Below, in pieces: positions 8,356-17,588 of a stretch of 64,000 nucleotides of DNA (position 1 is its first letter; each line of letters opens with the position of its first letter). Made by a program: the position numbers and the translations under genes. Origin of the DNA: Marinobacterium sediminicola (lineage in GTDB: Bacteria; Pseudomonadota; Gammaproteobacteria; Pseudomonadales; Balneatricaceae); contig NZ_CP092123.1 of NCBI RefSeq assembly GCF_022343685.1, positions 930,001-994,000 of the forward strand. The letters are read 5' to 3'. Under the pieces are notes generated by a model, which had not been told where the DNA came from, did not search any database, and worked only from the letters and a program-made list of their open reading frames with translations.

Positions 8356-8931
8356 TCAGGCTCCAATGTACTCAAAAACCTTGACGATTTTCCGTACACC
8401 GGTAACGGAGCGGGTTATTTCGACAGCAATGTCAGCCTCTGCAGGCGTGACCAGCCCCATCAGATAAACGACACCATTCTCTGTCACGACCTTGATGCGT
8501 CCACCGGATACGCGCTCATCGGCCAGCATTTGTACCTTGATGCGGCTGGTCAGATATACGTCGTTACTACGTACGATCGTAGAGGTGGGGCCGGCAACTT
8601 CCAGTTCGTTGTGAATCTTGCGTACATGGCGCACTTGGCGAGCCACGTTTTCGGCTTCCTGTTTGACTTGCTCATCAGGCACCTGTCCGATCAGGAGCAC
8701 CTGTCCGTTATAGCTGACGGCATTGATATGCGATTGAGCCAGGCGCTCTGACCCTTTACTGATGTTGACCAGAATCTTGGTCTCAATCGACTCGTCTTCG
8801 AGGTAGCGTCCCAGAGTGCGGCTTCCCTGGTCTTCCTGTATCGGCTCTTCCCGGGTTGCGCTGATGATGCTTGAGCAGCCAGTGAGTAGGGTCGATGCAA
8901 TAACCATTGCGATCAGGGGGCGTTTAAGCAT
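8356..8931 (-). CDS. dolP: BON-domain outer-membrane lipoprotein DolP (YraP)
   Basis: This 191-residue lipoprotein has lipobox LLTGC (Cys19) followed by two BON domains (about residues 45-115 and 120-190), each with the glycine-centred GxVxLxGxV pattern (NGQVLLIGQV, NGVVYLMGLV). DolP binds anionic phospholipids at the division site and supports outer-membrane integrity. It is the last gene of the lpoA-yraN-diaA-dolP operon, 5 bp after diaA, the same order as in E. coli. Confidence 0.93.
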   Translation of the reverse strand: MLKRPLIAMVIASTLLTGCSSIISATREEPIQEDQGSRTLGRYLEDESIETKILVNISKGSERLAQSHINAVSYNGQVLLIGQVPDEQVKQEAENVARQVRHVRKIHNELEVAGPTSTIVRSNDVYLTSRIKVQMLADERVSGGRIKVVTENGVVYLMGLVTPAEADIAVEITRSVTGVRKIVKVFEYIGA

Positions 8932-8936
8932 GTTGA

Positions 8937-9521
8937 TCAGCCTCCAAAGAGTTGGTATTCAATCAGGTCGCACAAACAGTGCAAAACCAGCAGGTGGGCA
9001 CCGTGGATGAGTGCATCTTCAGTGCCAGGAATGCAGATCTCGATTTCATCGGGCAGTAACAATGCGGCCATGTTGCCGCCATCGCCACCACTGAGCGCGA
9101 TGACCATCATGTCACGATCATGAGCGGCCTGTATGGCTTGCACAAGGCTGTTGGCGCGACCGTGGGTCGAGATCAGCAGCAGAATGTCACCGGGTTGCCC
9201 CAGCGCTCTTATTTGCTTGGAGTAAACGTCGGTAAACCCGGTCTCCTCGCTGATACCACTCATGGCTGCGGCATCGTTGAGAGTCAATGCCGGTAAGCCG
9301 GGGCGCTCGTGGCGAAAGCGATTCAGCAGCAGTGAGGCGAAGTGTTGTGCCAATGCTGCTGAGCCGCCATTTCCGACGCACAAAATCTTCTGTTCACTGA
9401 CAAGACATTGCAGCAGGAGTTCACCGGCTTCTGCGATCAGAGGAGTATGCTGCTCAATGGTAAGCGCATTAATCTCCATGGTGTTGTGAAACTGACTGAC
9501 AATGCGGTCTTCGAGTTCCAT
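8937..9521 (-). CDS. diaA: SIS-domain protein DiaA (DnaA initiator-associating; GmhA-like)
   Basis: The 194-residue protein is a sugar isomerase (SIS) fold close to phosphoheptose isomerase, with the core CVGNGGSAALAQHFASLLL and the second phosphosugar loop LLLISTHGRANSLV. The context (yraN upstream, dolP downstream, next to lpoA) is that of DiaA, which tetramerises and promotes DnaA loading at oriC, rather than of a heptose biosynthesis gene. A GmhA-like enzymatic role cannot be excluded from sequence alone. Confidence 0.88.
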   Translation of the reverse strand: MELEDRIVSQFHNTMEINALTIEQHTPLIAEAGELLLQCLVSEQKILCVGNGGSAALAQHFASLLLNRFRHERPGLPALTLNDAAAMSGISEETGFTDVYSKQIRALGQPGDILLLISTHGRANSLVQAIQAAHDRDMMVIALSGGDGGNMAALLLPDEIEICIPGTEDALIHGAHLLVLHCLCDLIEYQLFGG

Positions 9522-9539
9522 TAAAAGCGTTTCCGGTGT

Positions 9540-9899
9540 TCAGGGACGAAAAGCGTCTTTATACCATACTGGAGGGCTACTCTCCGAGTCTCCTTCAAAG
9601 GCAAGCACATCGAACCGACAGGTACGCTGGCTCCAGTGAGGGTTTCGGCTTAGCATGAAACGGGCTGCCCGGATCAGTTTCTGCTGCTTGCGCCAGTCCA
9701 CAGACACCGCTGCACCGCCAAAATAACGGCTGCTGCGGCGGCGCACTTCGACGAAAACAATCTGCTCACCATCCTGCATGATCAAATCGATTTCGCCCAA
9801 GCGGCAATGGGCGTTGCGTTGCAGAAGGGCTAATCCCTGCTGAGTGAGCCAATGCTCGGCCCGTTGCTCGGCATCCATGCCGATACGGTAGCGATCCAT
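9540..9899 (-). CDS. yraN: UPF0102 family protein YraN (nuclease-like fold)
   Basis: This short 119-residue protein has the conserved nuclease-like core GEIDLIMQDGEQIVFVEVRRR, matching the PD-(D/E)XK pattern (E and D, then E-V-R in place of E-x-K), and RKQQKLIRAARFML downstream. The family is nearly universal in bacteria but its role is not settled; a Holliday junction resolvase-like fold has been proposed. It is flanked 12 bp downstream of lpoA and 18 bp upstream of diaA in one operon. Confidence 0.92.
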   Translation of the reverse strand: MDRYRIGMDAEQRAEHWLTQQGLALLQRNAHCRLGEIDLIMQDGEQIVFVEVRRRSSRYFGGAAVSVDWRKQQKLIRAARFMLSRNPHWSQRTCRFDVLAFEGDSESSPPVWYKDAFRP

Positions 9900-9911
9900 C
9901 GCGATTTCCTC

Positions 9912-11744
9912 TCAATTTTCAGTGGTGGCCGTCTGAGCTGAAATCAGGCTGGCCGGCTCTCCATCGGTGAAAGTGGTGCAGCTCAATTCTCGCTGCAGGC
10001 GTTTATTCTGGTCCATTGTCAGCTGCCCGGTTTCGCCCAGCATGAAGCTGCCCGGGCGCTGCTCAAGTTGAGGCAGCCAAGGGTAAACCTTGATGGCGTC
10101 TATACCCAATGCAAACAGTCGGCCAAAGCGAGACAGTGTCTCCTCGCCGTTGCCGCTCAACAGTCTCTGGGCCTCGCTCGCAGGCTGAAGCAGCCAGGGC
10201 AGGTCGCAGAAGGTAATGCCGTTCAGGTCCACGTCACGGGTTGCATCCGGGTAGCCTACATACAGGTGCGAAGTGGCATAGACGGGCAGGTCGGCAGCAA
10301 AGTGGTAATCCAGCATCGGTTTGATCAGGCGAGCAGCGTCTGGCAAGGCGGTCATCAGAATGGCGTCGGCATCCTGGCGACGTCGCTCTTGAAACTCGAT
10401 TTTTTGTCTCAGCAACTCACGCAGCTGCTGTTCTCGCTCAGCGCTTTGGCGGGTCAAAAGCAACTCTGCAACCTGGTCGTTGTAATTATCCGTTGCTTGA
10501 TAGCGCAGCGCACCAACAACCTGCCCACCCTGCGTTTCAAGTTCTTCCTGCATGACGCTGGCTACCCTGTCACCCCATTCCGCGGCCGGGGTGATCAGGA
10601 GTACCCGCTTATGGCCGTCGGCCAAAGCGCGGCGCGCCGCCATGCGTGCCTCATGCTCGGAGGATAGCTCCAGTTGCCAAGGTCTTGAAGGACCTGGTTC
10701 GGCAGGGTTCAGAGCCAACGTTGGAATTTCCAGATCCGGTTGCGCGGCAATCTGATTGACGAGCTCAGGATTGAGAGGGCCAACCAACAAGTCAACATTG
10801 AGCTGTCGTGCCTGCTCCAGCAGAAGGCTTACATCCGTCATGCCGGTTGAGTCGAGCATGATCAGCTCAGGCGAGGGCTTGCCTTCACGGCGCATGATCT
10901 CCAGCTGTGCCTCCATGCCCTGACGAATGGCTGAAGCAGGTCTTGCAAGCTCACCGCTCAGGGGCAGGATCACCCCAATACGCTGAGCCATCAGCTGTTC
11001 ACCGTCCAGTTCAAGACCCAGCAGACCTGCAGGTGGTAGTGTCAGGGCAGGGTGTGATTCCCATAGTCGGCTCCAGTTGTCGATTGCCTGCTGACGTGCG
11101 GCAAGGTCTGAGCTGGCGCGAATCATCAAGGCCAATTCAAACCAGCCCTGTTCCTGGTAGTTGTTGTTGGCCACCGATGCGGCCTTGATGTCGGCAAGCG
11201 GGCCTTGTTGTAAAAGGCGCCAAATCTGATCGTGATAGCGCTGCTGCTCCTGAGGGTCCAGGGTCAGGAGGCTGCTGACGATCAGCTCGCGAACGGCGGC
11301 AGTGACATTGTTTTGCTGCAGCCAGGCATCTGCGCGCATCTGGCCCAGCTCGGCCTGTTGAAGTGCAGAAAGACTGTTGAAGCGCTGACGGTCCAGCGAT
11401 TGCAGGGCTGCTGCCGGATTGTCGGATTCAAGAGTGAGCAGGGCTGTCAGCTTGGCGATCTCAAATGCCAGAGTTGGCGGCAGCCGACTGATATCTGTTG
11501 CATTCAGAATCTGCAGTGCGCGCTGCTGCTCACCGGTCTGCGCCAGCATGCGAGCGGCCTGCAGCCGCAGTTCGGCAGCCGGTGTGGCCGGCAGGCTAGC
11601 GGCCTTTCGCAGCAAGCCGTCAGCGCTCTGATCATCAGTGGCCACTTTATCCACAACCTGCGGTGGAGGCACTTGGCTTGCACAGCCCGCCAACAGTGCA
11701 GTCGCCAGCAGAAGGCTGAAAGACAGCCGGTGTATATTCGTCAT
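9912..11744 (-). CDS. lpoA: Penicillin-binding protein activator LpoA (LppC lipoprotein)
   Basis: This 610-residue outer-membrane lipoprotein has signal and lipobox LLAGC (Cys21), an N-terminal TPR-like helical region (about 40-250) and a C-terminal periplasmic-binding-protein fold (about 255-600, starting QRIGVILPLSGELARPA). LpoA spans the periplasm to activate the transpeptidase PBP1A. Length is typical for the LppC family. It is the first gene of the operon and is divergent from rsmI across only 36 bp, so the two promoters share that gap. Confidence 0.94.
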   Translation of the reverse strand: MTNIHRLSFSLLLATALLAGCASQVPPPQVVDKVATDDQSADGLLRKAASLPATPAAELRLQAARMLAQTGEQQRALQILNATDISRLPPTLAFEIAKLTALLTLESDNPAAALQSLDRQRFNSLSALQQAELGQMRADAWLQQNNVTAAVRELIVSSLLTLDPQEQQRYHDQIWRLLQQGPLADIKAASVANNNYQEQGWFELALMIRASSDLAARQQAIDNWSRLWESHPALTLPPAGLLGLELDGEQLMAQRIGVILPLSGELARPASAIRQGMEAQLEIMRREGKPSPELIMLDSTGMTDVSLLLEQARQLNVDLLVGPLNPELVNQIAAQPDLEIPTLALNPAEPGPSRPWQLELSSEHEARMAARRALADGHKRVLLITPAAEWGDRVASVMQEELETQGGQVVGALRYQATDNYNDQVAELLLTRQSAEREQQLRELLRQKIEFQERRRQDADAILMTALPDAARLIKPMLDYHFAADLPVYATSHLYVGYPDATRDVDLNGITFCDLPWLLQPASEAQRLLSGNGEETLSRFGRLFALGIDAIKVYPWLPQLEQRPGSFMLGETGQLTMDQNKRLQRELSCTTFTDGEPASLISAQTATTEN

Positions 11745-11780
11745 ATAATCCCAATCCTTGCCAACAGATGGATATCCTAA

Positions 11781-12614
11781 ATGTCAGAACCAGTTCTCTA
11801 CATCGTAGCTACGCCGATCGGTAACCTGGCAGACCTGTCGGAGCGCGCGCAGGAGGTGCTGGCCAGCGTTGACTACATTGCCGCCGAGGATACCCGTCAC
11901 AGCGGGCGCTTGCTGTCTCACTTTAACATTAAAGGACAGATGATTTCAGTGCATGATCACAACGAACGTCAGCGTTGTGAGCACATTATCAATCTGTTAG
12001 GCAGTGGTCATTCGATCGCCCTGGTCAGTGATGCTGGAACCCCGCTGATTTCTGACCCTGGCTTTTATCTGGTGCGTGCGGTGAGAGAAGCCGGTTACAA
12101 GGTTTCTCCTGTGCCGGGGTGCTGTGCCTTTATTGCGGCCCTGTCAGCTTCAGGGCTGCCTTCAGATCGATTCCAGTTCATCGGGTTCCTACCGGCTAAG
12201 AGCGGCGCCCGCACTCAGGTGCTCGATGCGCTGGCTGAAAACGGCGAAACGCTGGTGTTCTATGAGTCTACCCATCGTATTGTGGATAGCCTGAAGGCGA
12301 TGCAGATGGCTTTTGGTGAAGATCGCTATGCGGTGGTCGCACGAGAGCTGACCAAAACGTTTGAAACCATCCATGGCGATACGCTGGCGGAGTTGATCCG
12401 TTGGATGGAAGCAGATGCCAACCAGCAGCGTGGAGAGTTCGTTGTACTGGTTCAGGGAGCCGACAATACTCTGGATGAAGATGCCATCGACCCCGACGCT
12501 GAGCGCATTCTGCGTATTCTGGCCAAGGAGTTGCCACCGAAAAAGGCGGCCGGGGTGGCGGCTGAAATTACTGGTTACAAGAAAAATCGCCTCTATCAGC
12601 TGTTGATCGACTGA
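11781..12614 (+). CDS. rsmI: 16S rRNA (cytidine1402-2'-O)-methyltransferase RsmI
   Basis: The 277-residue SAM-dependent methyltransferase is of the tetrapyrrole methylase fold. Landmarks are LYIVATPIGNLADLSERA, YIAAEDTRHSGRLL, the glycine-rich ALVSDAGTPLISDPG and FYESTHRI. It 2'-O-methylates C1402 of 16S rRNA in the decoding centre. Divergent from lpoA, as in most gammaproteobacteria. The promoter of rnpB overlaps its 3' end. Confidence 0.96.
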   Translation: MSEPVLYIVATPIGNLADLSERAQEVLASVDYIAAEDTRHSGRLLSHFNIKGQMISVHDHNERQRCEHIINLLGSGHSIALVSDAGTPLISDPGFYLVRAVREAGYKVSPVPGCCAFIAALSASGLPSDRFQFIGFLPAKSGARTQVLDALAENGETLVFYESTHRIVDSLKAMQMAFGEDRYAVVARELTKTFETIHGDTLAELIRWMEADANQQRGEFVVLVQGADNTLDEDAIDPDAERILRILAKELPPKKAAGVAAEITGYKKNRLYQLLID

Positions 12615-12619
12615 TTCGC

Positions 12620-12647
12620 TTGCGTAACGGGTACAGACCTATATACT
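12620..12647 (+). promoter_or_regulatory. rnpB promoter
   Basis: TTGCGT (12620-12625) and TATACT (12642-12647) are separated by 16 bp, and the -10 box ends 7 bp before the first base of the mature RNase P RNA (12655). The position relative to the RNA 5' end makes this a convincing stable-RNA promoter. Confidence 0.8.
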
Positions 12648-12654
12648 TCGCGCC

Positions 12655-13004
12655 AGAGTCTGCCAGGCAATCGCTGCTGCGTTCGCGCAGGGGAGGAAAG
12701 TCCGGGCTCCATTGGGCAAGGTGCCAGATAACGTCTGGGCGGCGTGAGCCGACGGAAAGTGCAACAGAAAGTATACCGCCTAAGCATCTTCGGATGACGG
12801 TAAGGTTGAAATGGTGCGGTAAGAGCGCACCGCGTGGGTGGCAACACTCCACGGCGATGGTAAACCCCACCCGGAGCAAGACCAAATAGGGACCCATTAA
12901 GGCGTGGCCCGCGCCGGGTCCGGGTAGGTCGCTGGAGGCCAGTGGCGACGCTGGTCCTAGATGAATGATTGTCCACGACAAAACCCGGCTTATCGGCAGA
13001 CTCT
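12655..13004 (+). ncRNA. rnpB: RNase P RNA (bacterial type A)
   Basis: The catalytic RNA of RNase P cleaves tRNA 5' leaders. Terminal helix P1 is visible as AGAGTCTGCC (12655-12664) pairing with GGCAGACTCT (12995-13004). Universally conserved elements follow in order: GAGGAAAGTCCGGGCTC (P4 5' strand region), CAACAGAAAG, GGTAAGGTTGAAA, GTGCGGTAAGAGCGCACCG, GGTAAACCCCACC, GGAGCAAGACCAAATAG and the P4 3' strand in GTCCACGACA. About 350 nt is normal. It follows rsmI. Confidence 0.97.
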
Positions 13005-13159
13005 CTCTTTCTCTCCTTTATTGCTTTCCTGTTCGCCATCAAATGGCTGTCAACATATCAGTATTGCCCTCAGTAACCTGTGTGGCCAGAATGAATCACA
13101 TGAAGCGGTGTCTGTCCCAGTCAGTGGCCTGATAAGGCCTTGATCAATGGAAGGTTGAT

Positions 13160-13498
13160 ATGGCATATGACGAAGGTCTGGCCGAGCGTGTGAATGACTA
13201 TTTTCATGGACGTCCCGGGTTTACAACCAGACGGATGTTTGGCGGTCTATGCTACATGCTCAATGGTCATATGTGCTGCGGTATTCTTGGCGACACGCTG
13301 ATGGCCCGTGTTGGGCCTGATCAGTATGCTGCCTGTCTCCAGCTGCCGTTTGCTCGTGAGATGGATTTTACCGGCAGGGCGCTGACAGGTTTTGTCTATG
13401 TTGCACCTGAAGGTATAGCGGAGGATGCCGAGCTTGATGCCTGGCTTGCGCGTTGTGAAACCTTTGTTGCGAGCTTGCCGCCCAAGTCCGCGGGTTGA
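13160..13498 (+). CDS. TfoX N-terminal-domain protein
   Basis: This 112-residue protein covers only the N-terminal domain of TfoX/Sxy, with TRRMFGGLCYMLNGHMCCGI and the MARVGPDQY motif. Full-length TfoX regulates competence genes with CRP, but many short TfoX_N proteins have no known role. The start has AAGGTTGAT ahead. It follows rnpB after a 155-bp gap in which I see no further gene, and converges with the EEP nuclease gene. Confidence 0.85.
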   Translation: MAYDEGLAERVNDYFHGRPGFTTRRMFGGLCYMLNGHMCCGILGDTLMARVGPDQYAACLQLPFAREMDFTGRALTGFVYVAPEGIAEDAELDAWLARCETFVASLPPKSAG

Positions 13499-13610
13499 GG
13501 GCAGGGTCATAGACGGACTCATTCCCGGCGTTCTCTGTTAACTGCCGATTGCGTTGTGCTCAAGCCCGGGTTGCCCGTTGCCGCTTACCGATAGGCGCAT
13601 CGAAGTCGTA

Positions 13611-14471
13611 TCAAAGGTGTTGCAGGCAGGGTGGCAGGCCGATTTCCATGGCGATGGGGCGATGGTCCGAGATGGTGTAATCCAGTACGCGGACATTGCG
13701 CAGGTCCAGGCTGGGCGAGATCAGGATGTGGTCGAGGGCATGTCGAGGCTGCCAGCTGGGGTAGGTGTGCAGGGTGTCTTCAGCGGAAACCAGTTTCAGG
13801 CCGCGCATGGCCGGTCGGTTGAGCAGGTGTTCCAGTGGATTATTCATATCGCCCATCAGTACCACATGAGGATGTGATTCAACCAGCTCACGAATATAGC
13901 GCAGCTGACGGTCCTGAGTGCGAGCGCCCAGTGCCAGGTGCAGCACAATGATCAGCAGAGAGTTGTGACCTTCGCCAAAGCGAACCAGAATGGCTCCGCG
14001 GCCGGGGATTAACCCGGGCAGTCGGTGATCTTCAACCTGGCTTGGCTGGATTCGGCTCAATACGCCATTACTGTGCTGTGCCAGTTTGCCCAGGTTGCGG
14101 TTGAGCTGCTGATACCAGTAGGGAAACTGGCCCGCATGGGCAAGGTACTCGACCTGGTTGACGAAGCCGCTGCGAATACTGCCGCCATCGGCTTCCTGCA
14201 ATGCAACCAGATCGTATTGGCGCAGCAGGCGGCCGATCTGGTCAAGTGTCTGGTTGCGGCCTCGGTGGGGCAAAATGTGTTGCCAGCCACGGGTCAGGTA
14301 ATGGTGATAGGCCTGCGTCTTGATACCCACCTGAATATTGAAGCTGAGCAGTCTCAGTGTGTCACGCCGGAGACTTTGGTCAGTTGGTTTGCCGACCAGG
14401 CGCTGGCTTTTTTCGGGGGCTGGGGTTTCCTGAACGGGTAGCGGCATGACAGTGGCTTGGGTCCCTTGCAT
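13611..14471 (-). CDS. Endonuclease/exonuclease/phosphatase (EEP) family protein
   Basis: The 286-residue protein shows the EEP metal-phosphatase fold: LRLLSFNIQVG (Asn), ALQEADGG (metal-binding Glu), HLALGARTQDRQLRYI (His), VVLMGDMNNP (Asp and Asn) and the terminal SDHRPIAMEIGL (Asp-His). Substrate may be DNA, a nucleotide or a phospholipid; the family does not tell. A proline-rich N-terminal stretch of about 35 residues precedes the domain and no clear signal peptide is seen. It stands alone, convergent with the TfoX gene. Confidence 0.85.
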   Translation of the reverse strand: MQGTQATVMPLPVQETPAPEKSQRLVGKPTDQSLRRDTLRLLSFNIQVGIKTQAYHHYLTRGWQHILPHRGRNQTLDQIGRLLRQYDLVALQEADGGSIRSGFVNQVEYLAHAGQFPYWYQQLNRNLGKLAQHSNGVLSRIQPSQVEDHRLPGLIPGRGAILVRFGEGHNSLLIIVLHLALGARTQDRQLRYIRELVESHPHVVLMGDMNNPLEHLLNRPAMRGLKLVSAEDTLHTYPSWQPRHALDHILISPSLDLRNVRVLDYTISDHRPIAMEIGLPPCLQHL

Positions 14472-14563
14472 CCGGTTATTCTCAGCCTAAGCGACCAACC
14501 CGAATGCGTCCAGCATGAACGGTGACGCGTTTTGACTTTGCGCATGATTTGACGGGAGTGTGC

Positions 14564-15085
14564 ATGCATATCGATTACTGCTGTGAAGAGAATTCGGCTG
14601 AAACGGTGCTTGAGATTTTTAATGATGCCATTCTCAATACGACGTCCATTTATGAGTATCAGGCTCGCACTCCCGAACAGATCGCTGACTGGTTTCGCAA
14701 CAAGGCTGCCGGAGGCTGGCCAGTATTGGGGGCTTTCGATGAAGAGGGCAATTTGACCGGTTTCGCCAGTTACGGCTCCTTTCGCCCCTATCCCGCCAAC
14801 CTTTATACCGTCGAGCACTCGGTCTATGTGCATCCGGCCCACCGTGGCAAGGGCATTGCCAGAACGTTGCTGTGTCGGCTGATCGAGGAGGCTCGTGCTC
14901 AGGAGCTCCACGTCATGATCGGGGCGATTGATGCGGACAACGGAGCCAGTATCCGGTTGCATGAAAGCTTGGGTTTTACGCATGCCGGCACCATTGTGCA
15001 AGCGGCCTTCAAGTTTGAGCGCTGGCTGGACCTTGCTCTTTACCAGTTGCTGCTAGAGACGCCAATACAGCCAGACGCTGGTTGA
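14564..15085 (+). CDS. GNAT N-acetyltransferase, phosphinothricin acetyltransferase-like
   Basis: This GNAT acetyltransferase of about 173 residues contains the acetyl-CoA loop VHPAHRGKGIARTLL and the Pat/MnaT-like signatures TTSIYEYQARTPEQIADWF near the N-terminus and IGAIDADNGASIRLHESLGF. Relatives acetylate phosphinothricin, methionine sulfoximine or related amino acids. I chose ATG 14564, which has GGGAG ahead, over an upstream in-frame ATG without a site. It converges tightly with rsuA (9 bp between stops). Confidence 0.88.
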   Translation: MHIDYCCEENSAETVLEIFNDAILNTTSIYEYQARTPEQIADWFRNKAAGGWPVLGAFDEEGNLTGFASYGSFRPYPANLYTVEHSVYVHPAHRGKGIARTLLCRLIEEARAQELHVMIGAIDADNGASIRLHESLGFTHAGTIVQAAFKFERWLDLALYQLLLETPIQPDAG

Positions 15086-15093
15086 GCATCCAC

Positions 15094-15783
15094 TTAGATT
15101 GCCGTGCGTTCGGAATCGGTCAGGAGGCGAAACTCACCGGGTCTGAGCTGTTCATCCAATGTAATAGGCCCCATGCGCTCACGGTGCAGCGCCGTGACCG
15201 CGTTGCCGATCGCTGCAAACATGCGCTTGACCTGATGGTGACGCCCTTCAAAGATGGTCAGTCGGCAGCAATGCTCAGACAGGCGCTCAATGGTTGCGGG
15301 CGAGGTCATAACGCCTTCTCGTGCCAGCCAGATGCCCTGCTGAAAACGGGCCTCAGCGTCAGGGCTGATCGGTTCAGCTGTCGTGACCAGATAAATCTTC
15401 GGGATTTTCTCTTCCGGTGCTGTGATCCGACGCGACCAGAGACCATCGTTGGTCAGGATGAGCAGACCGGTAGTTGCGCGATCGAGTCGTCCCGCGATGT
15501 GCAGTTTGGGGCGCAGCGTCGAGGGCAACAGCTCCAGTACGGTCTTGTGCTCAGGATCCGAAGTGGCGCTGAGATATCCGGCGGGTTTGTGCAGCATGAT
15601 GTAGTGGGGTTGCTGTTGCTGCAACAGCTGACCATCGAGCCGAATGGTACTGAAAGCGGTGACGGCATGGCGCGGGTCAGTAATGATGCAACCATCGACT
15701 TCAGCATGACCAGAGGCGACAAGGCGCCTTGAGGTTTGATGGCTGTGAGCGGTGTGTTTGCAGATGAAACGGTCCAGGCGCAC
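15094..15783 (-). CDS. rsuA: 16S rRNA pseudouridine(516) synthase RsuA
   Basis: The 229-residue protein has an N-terminal S4-like RNA-binding domain (MRLDRFICKHTAHSHQTSRR) and a catalytic domain with AGRLDRATTGLLILTND; Asp101 is the nucleophile, matching Asp102 of the E. coli enzyme. The EGRHHQVKRMFAAIGN block is typical of the RsuA/RluB/E/F family. Its length and S4 domain favour RsuA over RluE. It modifies U516 in the 30S subunit. Confidence 0.9.
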   Translation of the reverse strand: MRLDRFICKHTAHSHQTSRRLVASGHAEVDGCIITDPRHAVTAFSTIRLDGQLLQQQQPHYIMLHKPAGYLSATSDPEHKTVLELLPSTLRPKLHIAGRLDRATTGLLILTNDGLWSRRITAPEEKIPKIYLVTTAEPISPDAEARFQQGIWLAREGVMTSPATIERLSEHCCRLTIFEGRHHQVKRMFAAIGNAVTALHRERMGPITLDEQLRPGEFRLLTDSERTAI

Positions 15784-15930
15784 CTTGATCTCGTCCGGTT
15801 TCTGTTGTCAGGGGCAGTGTACCCGCTGGGTCAGAACTCTGAAAGCCATGAGGCTCAAGAGCGCCTCTTCACATCGCCCCTCGGCTGGGGTAGCGTGACA
15901 TTCCCGCTCAATGGCCAAGAAGAGGTAATC

Positions 15931-16587
15931 ATGGCGTTTAAAGTTAAGATCGATTTTGTTTCCGACGTCATGTGTCCCTGGTGTGCGGTTGGATTGCACA
16001 GTCTGCTGCAGGCACTGGATCAACTGGGTGGTGCGGTCGATGCCAACATCCATTTTCGCCCCTTTGAACTGGCACCGGATATGGAAAGCGACGGGGAGTA
16101 CATCATTCCACACCTGTGTGCCAAGTACGGCATCAGCGAGGCGCAGGTGAAACAGAATCAGGCTCAGATCGCTGCCCGCGGTGAGCAGTTGGGTTTCAGG
16201 TTCGATTTTCGTGAAGACAGCCGCAAGTGGAATACCTTTGATGCGCATCGTCTGCTGCACTGGGCCGGAGAGTTGGGGTGTGAGCAGCAGTTGGCGCTCA
16301 AGAAGGGGCTGCTCGAAGCCTACTTCACTCACAATCGTAACCCTTCAGACCCTCAGGTGTTGGGCGAGGTGGCGGCAGAAGCGGGTCTGGATAGTGCTGC
16401 TGCACAGGATGTGCTGAGAAGCGGGCGTTATGCCGATGAAGTACGTCAGGAAGAGTCTCTGTGGCAGCAGAGAGGCGTAAGGTCGGTTCCCACTATCGTA
16501 TTCAACGAGCGCTATGCACTGACGGGGGGGCAGCCGGTTGAGGCTTTTGTCGAGGCCATACTGGAATTGCAGATGAAGGAGGGCTGA
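15931..16587 (+). CDS. DsbA-family oxidoreductase, FrnE-like
   Basis: The 218-residue thioredoxin-fold protein has the redox motif C15-P-W-C18 in SDVMCPWCAVG, a helical insert, and the cis-proline region RSVPTIVFNERYALTGGQP. This is the FrnE/2-hydroxychromene-2-carboxylate-isomerase-related group. No signal peptide is present, so it probably acts in the cytoplasm as a disulfide oxidoreductase or isomerase. Start 15931 has an AAGAGGT site; a longer upstream frame would overlap rsuA and is unlikely. Its stop lies in the loop of a hairpin. Confidence 0.88.
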   Translation: MAFKVKIDFVSDVMCPWCAVGLHSLLQALDQLGGAVDANIHFRPFELAPDMESDGEYIIPHLCAKYGISEAQVKQNQAQIAARGEQLGFRFDFREDSRKWNTFDAHRLLHWAGELGCEQQLALKKGLLEAYFTHNRNPSDPQVLGEVAAEAGLDSAAAQDVLRSGRYADEVRQEESLWQQRGVRSVPTIVFNERYALTGGQPVEAFVEAILELQMKEG

Positions 16588-16594
16588 GCCCTCC
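16578..16594. terminator. Hairpin with the frnE-like stop codon in its loop
   Basis: GGAGGGC and GCCCTCC form a perfect 7-bp stem whose 3-nt loop is the TGA stop codon. No T tract follows. It lies between two convergent genes. Confidence 0.4.
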
Positions 16595-16607
16595 CGCGTC
16601 AGCCGGG

Positions 16608-17588
16608 TTATTCTCCCTTGAGCTGCTTCACCAGTGCTGAAGGCAAATCTTTCAGTGTCAGTGTTTCCGTAGAGGGGTCGAAGGTGATCGACCTGCCCAG
16701 CGACTCGTTGCTGAAGCTGATCGAGACCTCCTTGGTGCGTCCGGTATAACGGATGTATTTTTTCAGGCTGCTGCGATCCGGGATGAACTCCTCCTTCATC
16801 TCGGGGGCGCGCTCCGCTATGAATTCATCCAGCGATACTTCGGCGACCGAGTCAACGCTGCCGGCCAGTTCGCGGTAGTTGACGGCGGCGCCTTCCTTTG
16901 ACTGCTCCATGCAGAACTCGGCGACTTCCTTCTGGTAGCGTTTGGCATTCTCTTCCGGCATGGATTCGGCATAGTCACTGACCACTTCCATGAAACGCTC
17001 GGTATCGGCCTGAGTATCAACGGTATCGGTGAAACCGAAAAAAACCATCAGGGGCTGCTGCAGTGGGCGGTCGCCGAAGCCAAAGCTCAGTGTCAGGTAG
17101 CGCTTGCCATCGGGGTTGCTGAGCTCGTGCAGATCGATGCAGGCGCACAGTCCGGTCTTGGCAAAGTCGATATAGCCGGTTTCCTGCAGGTCGTTATCGT
17201 TGTTGAGCAGAAGGCCATCTTTCTGTTTTAGCTGGGCGATCCACAGTCGGTGCGCGGCTTCCAGCTCTTCTTCGACGAACAGCCAATGGCCATCGGTTTC
17301 CAGATCTTCCTGTTCCATCAGCATCGCCAGATGTTCGATCACCTTGGCTGTGAACTGGGTGAACCCAAGGTTTTGATCACGCCAGTTCACCAGCAGTCCC
17401 TTGAATACCGTGGCTTCGTCAGCAAAGCAGCCGTAGCGCTTGCTGGCGCGACGAGTAAACAGCGGCTTGAGCTCAGCCAGCAGACGGTTATTCAGCCCTT
17501 CTCGGTCAAAAGGTGCTTCACGCAGGCTGTAGGACTGGTCACCGGTACGACGTGTCAGGCGGTGAGCGATAGCGGCGGTGGCTGGCAT
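16608..17588 (-). CDS. yejK: Nucleoid-associated protein YejK/NdpA
   Basis: This 326-residue protein of the NdpA (37-kDa nucleoid-associated) family has conserved blocks at FTRRASKRYGCFADEATVFK, WLFVEEELEAAHRLWIAQL, FAKTGLCACIDL and YLTLSFGFGDRPLQQPLM. In E. coli YejK copurifies with the nucleoid and with topoisomerase IV, whose activity it alters. Length is normal. It converges with the frnE-like gene and is separated by 89 bp from the next minus-strand gene. Confidence 0.9.
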   Translation of the reverse strand: MPATAAIAHRLTRRTGDQSYSLREAPFDREGLNNRLLAELKPLFTRRASKRYGCFADEATVFKGLLVNWRDQNLGFTQFTAKVIEHLAMLMEQEDLETDGHWLFVEEELEAAHRLWIAQLKQKDGLLLNNDNDLQETGYIDFAKTGLCACIDLHELSNPDGKRYLTLSFGFGDRPLQQPLMVFFGFTDTVDTQADTERFMEVVSDYAESMPEENAKRYQKEVAEFCMEQSKEGAAVNYRELAGSVDSVAEVSLDEFIAERAPEMKEEFIPDRSSLKKYIRYTGRTKEVSISFSNESLGRSITFDPSTETLTLKDLPSALVKQLKGE